Source: Gelidibacter salicanalis (GTDB taxonomy: Bacteria > Bacteroidota > Bacteroidia > Flavobacteriales > Flavobacteriaceae). Taken from it: a stretch of DNA of 64,000 nucleotides. The DNA is taken from positions 1 through 64,000 of the forward strand of contig NZ_JAEHJZ010000005.1 in the NCBI RefSeq assembly GCF_016469035.1, in the 5' to 3' direction. The first letter of the stretch is position 1, and each line of letters begins with the position of its first letter. The notes under the pieces were generated by a model. The model saw nothing but the letters and a program-made list of their open reading frames with translations, made no database searches and had not been told where the DNA came from. Shown here piece by piece: positions 9,120 to 18,200 of the stretch. The translations under genes were made by a program, and so were the position numbers.

Positions 9120-9238
9120 GAATACTGAATACTGAATACTGAATACTGAATACTGAATATCGAATATCGAATACTGAATATCTAACATCGAATTCTAAAT
9201 ACTGAATTACATAGTACTTAATACTACATACTAAATTC
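9120..9238. repeat. Heptad tandem repeat, unit GAATACT, running up to a start codon
   Basis: Seventeen units of exactly 7 bp can be laid out: five GAATACT, two GAATATC, GAATACT, GAATATC, then eight decaying units (TAACATC, GAATTCT, AAATACT, GAATTAC, ATAGTAC, TTAATAC, TACATAC, TAAATTC). The register holds even where the sequence has drifted. The array ends 15 bp before the cupin start codon, inside its expected promoter and leader. Confidence 0.92.
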
Positions 9239-9253
9239 TATAAAACAAAATAC

Positions 9254-9598
9254 ATGAAAACAGCATCATTAACCAACAACATTCAATACCATGAGACCAG
9301 ACCAACCATTCAAGTGTTATTAGAAACAGATAACGGCAAGGAAATAAGAATCGCTTTCAAAAAAGATCAAGTGATGAAAGAGCATAAAACGCCATTTCCT
9401 ATTGTTGTAGAGATTTTTGAAGGCAGTATTGATTTTGGAGTCAATGGCAATATCCATACCCTGAATATCGGAGATCTTGTGTCGCTGGAAGGTGGTGTAC
9501 CGCATGATTTAACCGCCGTAGAAGATAGTATTGTTCGGTTGAGTTTGAATAAATCCGATAGCGCCAAACGTGTGGAAGATGTTGCAAAAAACTCCTAA
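9254..9598 (+). CDS. Small cupin-domain protein
   Basis: 114 residues forming a single cupin barrel. Motif 1 is MKEHKTPFPIVVEIFEGSID and motif 2 is NIGDLVSLEGGVPHDL; metal-ligand His residues appear as His-Lys-Thr in motif 1 and Pro-His-Asp in motif 2, so metal binding is possible though the usual HxH is reduced. It opens a run of small redox-linked genes (OsmC, tandem CMD) and stands directly behind the heptad repeats. Substrate unknown; a sensor or small-molecule dioxygenase-like role is possible. Confidence 0.8.
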   Translation: MKTASLTNNIQYHETRPTIQVLLETDNGKEIRIAFKKDQVMKEHKTPFPIVVEIFEGSIDFGVNGNIHTLNIGDLVSLEGGVPHDLTAVEDSIVRLSLNKSDSAKRVEDVAKNS

Positions 9599-9639
9599 AC
9601 ATAAATTCAAAACACTATAAATATTTAAAAATCACTAGT

Positions 9640-10056
9640 ATGAAACGAACAGGACATGCCGTTTGGAACGGTTCACTCAAAGAAGGAGAGGGGAAGTTGA
9701 CCACCCAAAGTAAGGTTTTAAACAATTCACAATACTGTTTCAATTCCCGTTTTGGAGAAGGTAAGAGCACCAATCCTGACGAATTGCTGGCTGCTGCACA
9801 CGCAGGCTGTTTTGCAATGGCGCTAAGTCTTATTCTAGGTAAAGAAGGCTACATTCCGGACGAACTTGATGTGTATTCAGAAGTCACAATGGATGCCGAT
9901 AAATTGGAGCTTACTGGCTCTCATTTAATTTTGAAGGCAAGCATCCCAAACATCACCGAAGCGAAGTTTATGGAATGTGCAACTGCTGCCAAAGACAATT
10001 GCCCTGTGAGTAAAGCGCTGAGCATGCCAATTACTTTGGACGCCTCACTTCAATAA
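9640..10056 (+). CDS. OsmC/Ohr-family peroxide-reducing protein
   Basis: 138 residues. The two family cysteines are present: one in AAAHAGCFAMALS and one in KDNCPVSKAL, the pair that reduces organic hydroperoxides. The N-terminal HAVWNGSLKEGEGKL strand and TNPDELLAAAHAGC helix match the OsmC subfamily better than Ohr. It lies 41 bp after the cupin gene and 24 bp before the tandem CMD gene, so a stress-response operon is likely. Confidence 0.92.
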   Translation: MKRTGHAVWNGSLKEGEGKLTTQSKVLNNSQYCFNSRFGEGKSTNPDELLAAAHAGCFAMALSLILGKEGYIPDELDVYSEVTMDADKLELTGSHLILKASIPNITEAKFMECATAAKDNCPVSKALSMPITLDASLQ

Positions 10057-10080
10057 TTAAAACATTAAAACAAATCTATC

Positions 10081-10725
10081 ATGAACAACGCAACAGAATT
10101 AGCCAAGAAAAAAGCAGATTTGGCTCCAAAACATATAGAAGCGTGGCGAAATTTTAGCAGAACCGTTTTTAAGGAAGGGGCTTTAGATGAAAAAACCAAA
10201 CAACTTATTGCGGTGGCTGTAGCCCACGTTACCCAATGTCCGTATTGCATTAAATCCCACACACCACAAGCCATGCGTAAAGGTGCCAGTAAAGAGGAAA
10301 TTATGGAGGCTATTTGGGTTGCTGCTGCGGGTAGGGCAAGTAGCGCCTACACCCACGCAGCTATTGCCGTAGATGCCATGGAAGGAAATACCGAAGAAGG
10401 TTTGTATCCAAAAGCCACCCCAGAGATGGCTAGGAAAAAAGCAGATTTGGCGCCCAAACAAGTGGAAGCTTGGCGAACATTCAGTAATTCCGTATTTAGA
10501 GCAGGCGCCCTTGATGAAAAAACAAAACAGCTTATTGCTTTGGGGGTTTCACATGTTACCCAATGTCCAAATTGTATAAAGGGACATACTAAAACGGCCA
10601 AACTAAAAGGAGCTAGTAATGAACAAATGATGGAGGCCATTTGGGTTGCATCTGAAATGCGCGCTGGTGCGGCCTATGCCCATGCCTCAATTGCGATGGA
10701 AGAAATGGAGAAACATTCCCATTAA
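10081..10725 (+). CDS. Tandem carboxymuconolactone decarboxylase (AhpD-like) protein
   Basis: 214 residues made of two copies of one CMD domain. Both copies run KKADLAPK.(I/V)EAWR.FS, then KTKQLIA, HVTQCP and (I/V)MEAIWVA. The redox motifs are CPYCIKSHT in the first half and CPNCIKGHT in the second, the CxxC-xx-H arrangement of AhpD, which passes electrons to peroxiredoxin. Both active sites look intact, so each half may work. The two halves are similar enough to mark an internal duplication. It follows the OsmC gene. Confidence 0.92.
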   Translation: MNNATELAKKKADLAPKHIEAWRNFSRTVFKEGALDEKTKQLIAVAVAHVTQCPYCIKSHTPQAMRKGASKEEIMEAIWVAAAGRASSAYTHAAIAVDAMEGNTEEGLYPKATPEMARKKADLAPKQVEAWRTFSNSVFRAGALDEKTKQLIALGVSHVTQCPNCIKGHTKTAKLKGASNEQMMEAIWVASEMRAGAAYAHASIAMEEMEKHSH

Positions 10726-10800
10726 AATCTGTTTTTATAGCTCCTGCAGATAAGATGTCAAAATAAAGAGAATGTGATAAAATAATAATGTAACAAGGTC

Positions 10801-11100
10801 ATGAATCTTATTGAAAACATTGTGCAGTTTTTGCAGAAACCCAAAGAAGAAACTGAAGGGAAATCGCCAACGGGGACTTGTCCCGTATGTTGGGGCTATC
10901 AGCAATACGACACTAAAATACGCGAGTTATTCAAGGACAAACAAATAGACGTCAACAACCACAGGGGCAGTTATATGCGAATCCAAAAATTTATGAAAAC
11001 GTATATTGATGGCATTCGGTTAAAACAAGGAGAAATCAAAGATTGCCCAACTTGCGGCAAACATTCAAGAGCGGATCAAAATCCAGGATCCGAATCTTAA
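10801..11100 (+). CDS. Conserved-type Cys-rich small protein of unknown function
   Basis: 99 residues. Two Cys pairs, CPVCWGYQQYD (about 27-37) and CPTCG (about 82-86), frame a charged helical middle that includes KDKQIDVNN and IDGIRLKQG. This spacing suits a two-knuckle zinc ribbon. No enzyme motif is visible and I do not know an assigned function. It lies among redox genes with 75 bp on the left. Confidence 0.75.
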   Translation: MNLIENIVQFLQKPKEETEGKSPTGTCPVCWGYQQYDTKIRELFKDKQIDVNNHRGSYMRIQKFMKTYIDGIRLKQGEIKDCPTCGKHSRADQNPGSES

Positions 11101-11257
11101 CAAATGCTTCCCAACTATGGAAGTCTCAATAAATTTAAAAAAAACACACCTTTTATTGCTCAGTTGCGAAGTCAATTCCCGTCCGCTTTTTGTGCTGGCA
11201 ATTATGACAAAGTTATTTAAAAAGCGTGGTAACAAATAGGATTAAACGATAGGTTGA

Positions 11258-11689
11258 GTGGAAGACAAAATTTATCTTTACCTCTCCAATTACTCATGCT
11301 TTGTGGAACGATATTATGACTTGTATCGACCGAAAAATTATAAACTAAATGGAATACGCCCTATGATACCCGAAAGTTATGACTTTACCTATATTAATGA
11401 GTTTGGTGAAGCGTGCAAAGTAGAATTCAAAATCAATGACTATCATAGTCTAATGGAGTTGCTATTTGATAAATATATGGAAGATTGGGGCGACTGCAAG
11501 GGTCGGGCATGGTGTGGTACTTGCCATATTCAAATTCTTGAGGGCCATCTATCCCAGACCGTGGATAGAGATGAAAAATACACGCTTTCTAAAATCGAAG
11601 ACACCAAAGAAAACAGTCGCTTGGCCTGTCAGATTCCAGTCAATGCTGAACTGCATAAGTTGGTTTTTAAAATTATGGAACGCACATAG
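11258..11689 (+). CDS. 2Fe-2S ferredoxin (adrenodoxin-like)
   Basis: 143 residues if the GTG at 11258 is used. The cluster ligands follow C-x5-C-x2-C in DCKGRAWCGTC with a fourth Cys in LACQIPV, the adrenodoxin/bacterial ferredoxin pattern. The beta-grasp fold begins at about residue 40 (SYDFTYINEFGEACKVEFK). The first 35 residues are not typical, and an ATG at 11363 would give a normal ~108-residue ferredoxin, so the true start is open. It lies upstream of an AhpD-like gene; the redox partner is unknown. Confidence 0.85.
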   Translation: MEDKIYLYLSNYSCFVERYYDLYRPKNYKLNGIRPMIPESYDFTYINEFGEACKVEFKINDYHSLMELLFDKYMEDWGDCKGRAWCGTCHIQILEGHLSQTVDRDEKYTLSKIEDTKENSRLACQIPVNAELHKLVFKIMERT

Positions 11690-11789
11690 GTATGAAATCC
11701 ATTCTTTGAGGTCTATTATATTGGTTCAGGATAAAAGACCCACTCCTATAGTGTAAGCCAATTATAACAAAGTATAATCTAATGTAACC

Positions 11790-12251
11790 ATGAAACAACG
11801 ATTGAATTACCAAACGGTAGCTCCAGAAGCCTTAAAAGGAATGATGGAATTGGAGAAATATGTAGCTGGTTCAGGACTGGAACACAGTTTATACGAACTC
11901 GTCAAACTTCGTGCCTCGCAAATAAACGGCTGCGCTTACTGTATTGATATGCACAGCAAGGATGCGCGTAAAGCTGGTGAAACCGAGCAACGCTTGTACG
12001 CCCTTACGGCTTGGAAGGAAACCTCGTTTTACACGCAGCGGGAACGTGCCGCCTTAGCTTGGACTGAAGCCATGACGCTAATTTCAGAAAACGATATGCC
12101 AGATGCATTGTATCAACAGTTAACCGAGCATTTTAGTGAAAAGGAGCAGGTGGCATTGACCATGGCAATAGTGGCCATAAATGGTTGGAACCGATTGGCC
12201 ATAGGTTTTCGGGTAGAGCCAGGCAGCTATAATCCGAGTAAAGCCGTATGA
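11790..12251 (+). CDS. AhpD-like alkylhydroperoxidase (CMD domain)
   Basis: 153 residues, one CMD domain. The motif GCAYCIDMHSKDARKAGE gives the CxxC-xx-H active site, and TSFYTQRERAALAWTEAMT is the family's second helix. This is the single-domain YciW/AhpD-like type rather than the tandem form at 10081. The predicted role is thiol-dependent peroxide reduction with a peroxiredoxin partner. The neighbouring decayed dehydrogenase begins 18 bp downstream, so it may once have been in the same operon. Confidence 0.9.
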   Translation: MKQRLNYQTVAPEALKGMMELEKYVAGSGLEHSLYELVKLRASQINGCAYCIDMHSKDARKAGETEQRLYALTAWKETSFYTQRERAALAWTEAMTLISENDMPDALYQQLTEHFSEKEQVALTMAIVAINGWNRLAIGFRVEPGSYNPSKAV

Positions 12252-12269
12252 TATTCAGAATAGCATAAG

Positions 12270-12538
12270 ATGGATCTTGATATAAAAATAGCATGGGTAA
12301 CTGGCGTAAGCAGTGACCTAGGTGCTGCCATTCCGGCAGGTTTGATTTGTAACGGAACAAAAGTTATAGGCTTGCGCGTAACACAAATGCACTGAATTCT
12401 CTACAAAAAGAATTACGAGATCAATTTATTCCGGTGTCCTTAGATATTTCAGGTTATACAGCGGTGAACATATGGATCGACGAAACGATTTGAGAAAACA
12501 AAATGCACGATTTGAAAATAGTAATTGATTGTCCTTAA
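12270..12538 (+). pseudogene. Remnant of a short-chain dehydrogenase/reductase (SDR)
   Basis: From ATG 12270 the frame reads MDLDIKIAWVTGVSSDLGAA, a decayed SDR cofactor site (normally TGxxxGIG), and stops at 12393-12395. A one-base frame change continues the family sequence: NTNALNSLQKELRDQF, then IPVSLDISGYTAVN and IWIDETI before a second stop, then ENK. These pieces follow the order of the first ~90 residues of a ~250-residue SDR; the catalytic YxxxK half is absent. A frameshift, stops and truncation together make it a relic. Confidence 0.8.
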
Positions 12539-12585
12539 AACATCGTAATGCAATAAATTGATTCATTGTAATAACAGGTATATCT

Positions 12586-13275
12586 CATCAAAAAATGTGA
12601 TTTTGTTTAGCGTAAATCTGCGAGATCTGCGGGATAATTTTTCCATACGTTTAGGGTTGTTTCCCGCTGATTACGGAGGTTTTCGCAGATTTTTCGACGC
12701 ATATCGCAACTAACAGAAACAGGATCAATAGTATGGAGTGCTGTGGAAAAACTGCATCAAAAAAAATATGTGATTTTGTTCAGCGTAAATCTGCAAGATC
12801 TGCGGGATAATTTTTCCATACGTTTAGGGTTGTTTCCCGCTGATTACGGAGGTTTTCGCAGATTTTTCGACGCATATGGCAACTAACGGAAACAGGATCA
12901 ATAGTATGGAGTGCTGTGGAAAAAGGTCATCAAAAAAAAATATGCGTTTTTGATCAGAGCAACTCTGCGAGATCTGCGGGATAATTTTTCCTGACGCTTA
13001 TGATTGTTTCCCGCTGATTACGCAGATGTTCGCAGATTTTTAGACGCGTATCGCAACTAACGGAAACACGATCAATAGTATGGAGTGCTGTGGAAAAAGG
13101 TCATCAAAAAAAAATATGCGTTTTTGATCAGAGCAACTCTGTGAAATCTGCGGGATAATTTTTCCTGACGCTTATGATTGTTTCCCGCTGATTACGGGGA
13201 TGTTGGCAGACTTCTTTGCTAGTATTACAAATAGCGGAAACACATTAAATAGTATGGTGTGTTTTGGAAAAAAAA
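12586..13275. repeat. Four tandem copies of a ~172 bp hairpin repeat
   Basis: Units start with CATCAAAAAA at 12586, 12755, 12928 and 13102 (lengths about 169, 173, 174 and 172). Each has a left arm CTGCGAGATCTGCGGGATAA, a right arm TTTCCCGCTGATTACGCAGA (with small changes), then a tail ACTAACGGAAACAGGATCAA and TAGTATGGAGTGCTGTGG. The arms are imperfect inverted repeats, so each unit can fold on itself. Copies 1 and 2 share CATACGTTTAGGGTTG, copies 3 and 4 share CTGACGCTTATGATTG, so the array grew in steps. No open frame runs through it. A fifth, inverted copy is at 4391-4509. Confidence 0.93.
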
Positions 13276-13316
13276 AGATGTTAGCGGCTTTATAATTTGC
13301 CACAAACATCTTTTTT
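13271..13316. terminator. Bidirectional terminator after the catalase gene
   Basis: Perfect 12-bp arms AAAAAAGATGTT (13271-13282) and AACATCTTTTTT (13305-13316) make a stem with a T-run on either strand. It lies 54 bp past the catalase stop and at the edge of the repeat array. Confidence 0.75.
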
Positions 13317-13369
13317 AGTTTAACTCTGCTAATACCGTCTGCTCAGTAGGTTAAAACGATTCAAAAATC

Positions 13370-14884
13370 CTATCTGTTGGTTGGTTTCGGTGCCCATCTA
13401 TCATAAGGGGTCATGTCGAAATTATTCACTTCGTCCATCGATAATCCTAGAGCTCTTGCCACACCTGTTCCATATTCGGGATCGGCTTTGTAGCAGTTTC
13501 TAATATGACGAATCTGAATAAATTGTTCTGCACCACCCACTTGGGCCGCCGTGTTGTTATATAAGGCCTCTTCTTTACCATCTGCTTTTATAATGCGGAA
13601 CAAGTCGCCGGGCTGGGTGAAATAATCCTCATCATCATCCCTGAAATTGTGCGCATAGGCATCACCACTTAGTTCTAAAGGCGGTTCTTGCGCTTCAGGC
13701 TGTTCTTGCCATTCGCCATAGCTGTTTGGTTCATAATGTTTGGTCGCCCCATAATTACCGTCCACGCGCATCGCGCCATCTCTGTGGTAGGAATGGTATG
13801 GGCAGGTTGGTTTATTTACAGGAATTTGATAATGGTTAACGCCCAGTCTGTAACGTTGTGCATCGCCGTAAGAAAAGAGTCGTCCCTGTAGCATTTTATC
13901 TGGAGAGAACCCGATTCCTGGAACAATATTCGTCGGATTGAAAGCCGCTTGTTCTACATCTTGGAAATAGTTTTCTGGGTTTCTGTTCAATTCAAATTCG
14001 CCAACAGGAATAAGTGGAAAATCTTTTTTAGACCACACTTTTGTCAAATCGAACGGATGAAAACGGTAGGTTTTGGCTTGCGCTTCGCTCATTACCTGAA
14101 TGAACATGTTCCATTTTGGGAAGTCGTTGGCTTCAATCGCATCAAACAGATCTCTTTGAGAAGATTCTCTGTCCATGCCTACAATGTCTTTAGCCTCTTC
14201 GTCCGTCAGGTTTTCAATACCTTGTTGCGTTACAAAATGGAACTTTACCCAATGTCGTTCATTATTTTGGTTGATCAAACTATAGGTGTGACTTCCGAAT
14301 CCGTGCATATGTCGGTAGCCTCTAGGAATTCCTCGGTCACTCATAATGATAGTTACTTGGTGCAAGGCTTCCGGCAGCAGCGTCCAAAAGTCCCAGTTGT
14401 TGTTAGGGCTCCTTAAGTTGGTTTTAGGATCTCGTTTTACAGCGTGGTTTAAATCCGGGAACTTCATCGGGTCACGAAAGAAAAATACGGGCGTATTATT
14501 TCCTACCATATCCCAAATGCCTTCTTCGGTATAAAATTTTAGTGCAAATCCGCGAATATCGCGTTCAGCATCAGCAGCACCACGTTCACCGGCAACCGTA
14601 GAGAATCGGCTAAACATATCGGTTTGTTTGCCAACTTCACTAAAAATTTTCGCCTTGGTATAAGGGGTAATGTCATGCGTTACCGTAAAAGTTCCGAAAG
14701 CGCCAGAACCTTTGGCGTGCATGCGTCGCTCAGGAATTACTTCCCGATCAAAATTCGCCATTTTTTCCAGAAACCAAGCGTCCTGCATCAACATGGGGCC
14801 GCGTGGCCCTGCCGTTTGGACGTTCTGATTGTCCGGAACTGGTGCCCCAGTCTGTCTTGTGAGTTTTGATTTTTTATCCTCCAT
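13370..14884 (-). CDS. katA: Monofunctional heme catalase
   Basis: 504 residues, small-subunit catalase size. The catalytic His56 lies in [20 protein letters not shown], the distal Asn at 129/130 in [13 protein letters not shown], and the proximal heme-ligand Tyr339 in [19 protein letters not shown]-binding type residues follow in the C-terminal part. It breaks down hydrogen peroxide in the cytoplasm. It is transcribed away from susC1, with a 373-bp divergent intergenic region that holds two palindromes; the oxidative-stress genes to its left give a common theme. Gene symbol is by family; katE-type naming is possible. Confidence 0.96.
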   Translation of the reverse strand: MEDKKSKLTRQTGAPVPDNQNVQTAGPRGPMLMQDAWFLEKMANFDREVIPERRMHAKGSGAFGTFTVTHDITPYTKAKIFSEVGKQTDMFSRFSTVAGERGAADAERDIRGFALKFYTEEGIWDMVGNNTPVFFFRDPMKFPDLNHAVKRDPKTNLRSPNNNWDFWTLLPEALHQVTIIMSDRGIPRGYRHMHGFGSHTYSLINQNNERHWVKFHFVTQQGIENLTDEEAKDIVGMDRESSQRDLFDAIEANDFPKWNMFIQVMSEAQAKTYRFHPFDLTKVWSKKDFPLIPVGEFELNRNPENYFQDVEQAAFNPTNIVPGIGFSPDKMLQGRLFSYGDAQRYRLGVNHYQIPVNKPTCPYHSYHRDGAMRVDGNYGATKHYEPNSYGEWQEQPEAQEPPLELSGDAYAHNFRDDDEDYFTQPGDLFRIIKADGKEEALYNNTAAQVGGAEQFIQIRHIRNCYKADPEYGTGVARALGLSMDEVNNFDMTPYDRWAPKPTNR

Positions 14885-15045
14885 TTTATATTGATTTTAG
14901 ATGATTAGTTAAAAGATTGAAGTTACAATATTTTCAATAGGAATAAAAGAACTTTTGGCAGATTTAAAATCTAGAAACACCCTAATTCGACCAGTTTTAG
15001 AAGACGGGAGTGCGCCATAAGATGATTTAAAATTTTGTTAAAAGA

Positions 15046-15092
15046 AACGCTATAATAGCGTTAAAAAATTGCAGAAACGCTGTAATTACGCT
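15046..15092. promoter_or_regulatory. Pair of 17-bp palindromes, likely operator
   Basis: AACGCTATAATAGCGTT (15046-15062) is a perfect palindrome; AACGCTGTAATTACGCT (15076-15092) is a degraded copy 30 bp away, close to three helical turns. The spacing and likeness point to cooperative binding by a dimeric regulator. Whether it serves catalase or susC1 is not clear. Confidence 0.5.
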
Positions 15093-15186
15093 GATTATGA
15101 TGGATAAAGAGTTGTAGTAATTTATTTAAAGCGTTAAGATTTTCTTAAATAATTCCTTTGAGAAGTTAAAAATAAATGTTAGTATT

Positions 15187-15207
15187 GCATTATGTATAAC
15201 ATAATGC
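15187..15207. promoter_or_regulatory. FadR/GntR-type operator upstream of susC1
   Basis: A perfect 9-bp inverted repeat, GCATTATGT then ATA then ACATAATGC, holding the GT-N3-AC core typical of FadR-subfamily GntR proteins. The same core, ATTATGTATWACATA, occurs between the gntR gene and the epimerase gene. It lies about 27 bp after a near-consensus promoter box TTCCTTTG (15153-15160), a place where a bound repressor could block transcription. Confidence 0.7.
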
Positions 15208-15257
15208 TTTTATACATAGCTAACTTAATTCAATCTAATTCATCAAAATTATTTCGT

Positions 15258-18200
15258 ATGAAAAAAAGAAATTCCAATATCATTTATATGATATTTATTT
15301 TACTTTTCGCTTTGCCTGCCCTAAGTTTCGGCCAGGAAAAGACAATCACAGGAACTATAATATCGTCCACGGATAAGATCCCGCTTACTGGGGCTACCGT
15401 TATTGTAAAAGGCACAAGTACAGGAGCCGTTACAGATTTTGACGGTAATTATACCATAACAGCTAATTCAGGAGATGTCCTAGTATTTAGTTTTGTAGGT
15501 TTTCAAAATAAAGAAGTTACTGTTGCAACCCAGACCGTTATTAATGTGTCTTTAGCGGAAGATACTGCAATGTTGGATGAAATCGTTATTACAGGATATG
15601 GGAAACAGAGTCGTGCAACTTTAACGACGTCCATATCTAAATTAGATACGCAAATTTTAGAAACATCGTCAAGATCAAATGCTGCAACTGCTTTGCAGGG
15701 CACGATTGCGGGCTTGAGGGTAACTAATAATACAGGGCAGCCAGGGTCTACACCTTCTATAGTTCTGCGTGGTGGAACAACATTTGGTGGCGGTGGATCA
15801 CCTTTGATTTTAATTGATGGGGTTCCAGGCTCATTTTATGCCTTAAATGCAGATGATATTGAATCAATTGAAGTTTTAAAGGATGCGGCAGCTACTGCAA
15901 TTTATGGAGCAAGATCGGCAAATGGTGTTATTTTGGTCACAACTAAAACAGGAAAAGTAGGAAGGTCTTCTATCAACTATAAATATAAATATAGTATGAA
16001 TAATAGAAGGGATGATCAAGAGTTCTTAGGGGCGGCAGACTTTATAAAGTATAACAGGCAAGCCGTTGCCTACTACAATGAAGTGACTGGCAGAACCAAC
16101 TTTGATTCCGGATTCTTGAATAATGGACGGACAGCATTTTCTACCGGTAACAATACGACAGATTCAGCCTTTACTACTCAATTTCTTACAGATGAAAATC
16201 GATATCTCTTGGGACAACCAGGATGGAAAACGGTAGAAGATCCATTAAATCCTGGTAAACAAATTTTATATTTAGATAATGATGTAAGTGATAATATTTA
16301 TCAGCAGAGCGAGATTAAAGATCATTATCTATCCTTTGATGGTGGTAACGAGAAGGGTACCTATTATTTAGGATTAGGATTTTTAGATAACGATGGATTG
16401 ATCTTAGGGTCAGGATTTAAAAGATATTCTGGTAAATTCAGTGGGTCTTATAAAATAAAAGAGAATTTAAGGGTCAACTCAAATATTCTATACGCGCATT
16501 CTAATTTGAGTAGAAGTCCTTTAGGCAGTGATGATACAGTGTTTAGAAGATTTGCCGGACAAGCACCCACTTCAAGAACTTATGACACTAATCCTGATGG
16601 AACTATGTCAACAATTTTAAGTCCTGGAACTAATACTGGGTTTGGTAATCCATTATATTATCAAGATAAATTTGTCAGAAAAAATTTAGAACAACGTTTA
16701 ACTGCTTCTGTAGGTGTGGATTGGGATATTTTAAAAAGTCTAACAGCATCGGTGCAGGGCAGTCATTTTACAATCAATAATCATAATGAGTTTTTCGCTA
16801 AAGCTTTTCGTCAAGGGAGTACTTCAGCTACGTTAAATACATCCCGTGATGCATCCACAAGTTTAACAAGAACTTTAAGAAATCAGGTAACAGCTACTTT
16901 GGCTTACACTAAGAAAATTGGAAATCATAATTTTAATGCCTTATTGGGAACAGAATATTTTAAAGAAAACGTATTTAGTTCTTATGCTGCAACGAAAGGG
17001 TCTCCAACAGATTTAATTTTCACCCTTAACGCAGGAGCTGAACCTACAGGAGCCTCAAGTTATGAAACTGAATATGCACTAGTTTCCACATTTGGTAGAT
17101 TACTGTATGATTTTGATAGTAAGTATTTATTTTCCGCAACGTTTAGACGTGACGGTTCATCACAATTGGGGAATGAAAAGTTTGATTTTTTTCCAAGTGT
17201 TTCTCTGGGGTGGAATGCGCACAATGAGGAATTTATCCAAAACTCATTTATTGGTGGCTTTGTATCTAGGCTTAAGCCAAGGGTAAGTTATGGTTCTAAT
17301 GGTAATCTTCAAGTGATTTCTGATCGAGGTAATTTCCTTGTTTTTGGTTCTTATGGCTCACAAGGAACATACAATGGCCAAACTGGTTACGGAAATACTG
17401 GTCTCCCAACCTTAGATCTCGTTTGGGAAAAATCAACAACATTTAATGTTGGATTGGACCTCTCATTTTTTGATAATAGAATTAATTTTATTGCAGATGT
17501 GTATTCAAGAGATGTGAAAGATAAATTAGCAGATTTAACATTGCCTTATTACACAGGGTTTGGAAGTATATTGACTAATAACGGAACACTTAGGAATAAA
17601 GGCTTTGAATTAGAAATGAATGCTGATATTATTAGAAACGATAATTTAACTTGGAATATTGGGGCTACTGTAACAACCAATAAAAATTATGTCATTAAGT
17701 TGCCTGAAAATGATAACCCTTTAAACCGACAAGGAGGGACAGAGATTTTTAATCCAGCAACTGGCCAGAACGAGTGGGTAGGTGGTTTGCAAGAAGGTCA
17801 ACGTGTAGGGAATGATCTTATTGTTACTTATGAACAAGACTATATTTACGCAGATCAAGCAGCAGTCGATGCCCATGCTACTAGGGTAGATGAATTATTG
17901 AATGACCCTACAAAACGTTTTCCTGGAGATGTGGCGTGGGTGGATCAAAATGGAGATAATATAATCAATAGTTTAGATAGAAAAGTTATTGGTAGAGCAA
18001 CCCCTAATTTTGTAGGAGGTTTAACCACTAGCTTAACCTATAAAAACTTTAATTTATTTGTCAAAACAGATTTTGCGACAGGTCACATGATCAATAATCA
18101 TATCAGAGCTAAAGGGTATGCACAAACACAAGGGAATTTAAATCAACCTATTGAAGTATTGAATTCTTGGACACCAACAAATACCAATACAGATCTACCA

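Larger units (their letters stand above)
14885..15257. other. Divergent control region between catalase and susC1
   Basis: No gene is seen here; upstream in-frame codons before the susC1 ATG (from 15192) cover the operator and precede a good signal peptide, so they are not counted as coding. It contains the paired palindromes at 15046-15092, a near-consensus -7 box TTCCTTTG (15153-15160) and the GntR-type palindrome at 15187-15207. It must hold promoters for both flanking genes. Confidence 0.65.

Noticed and set aside
12586-13275. CRISPR array
   Set aside because: The whole ~172 bp unit is repeated; there are no short repeats with differing spacers, and no cas genes are near.
15192-15257. 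Upstream ATG of the first SusC gene
   Set aside because: It would place 22 residues before a good signal peptide and run coding sequence through the operator palindrome.
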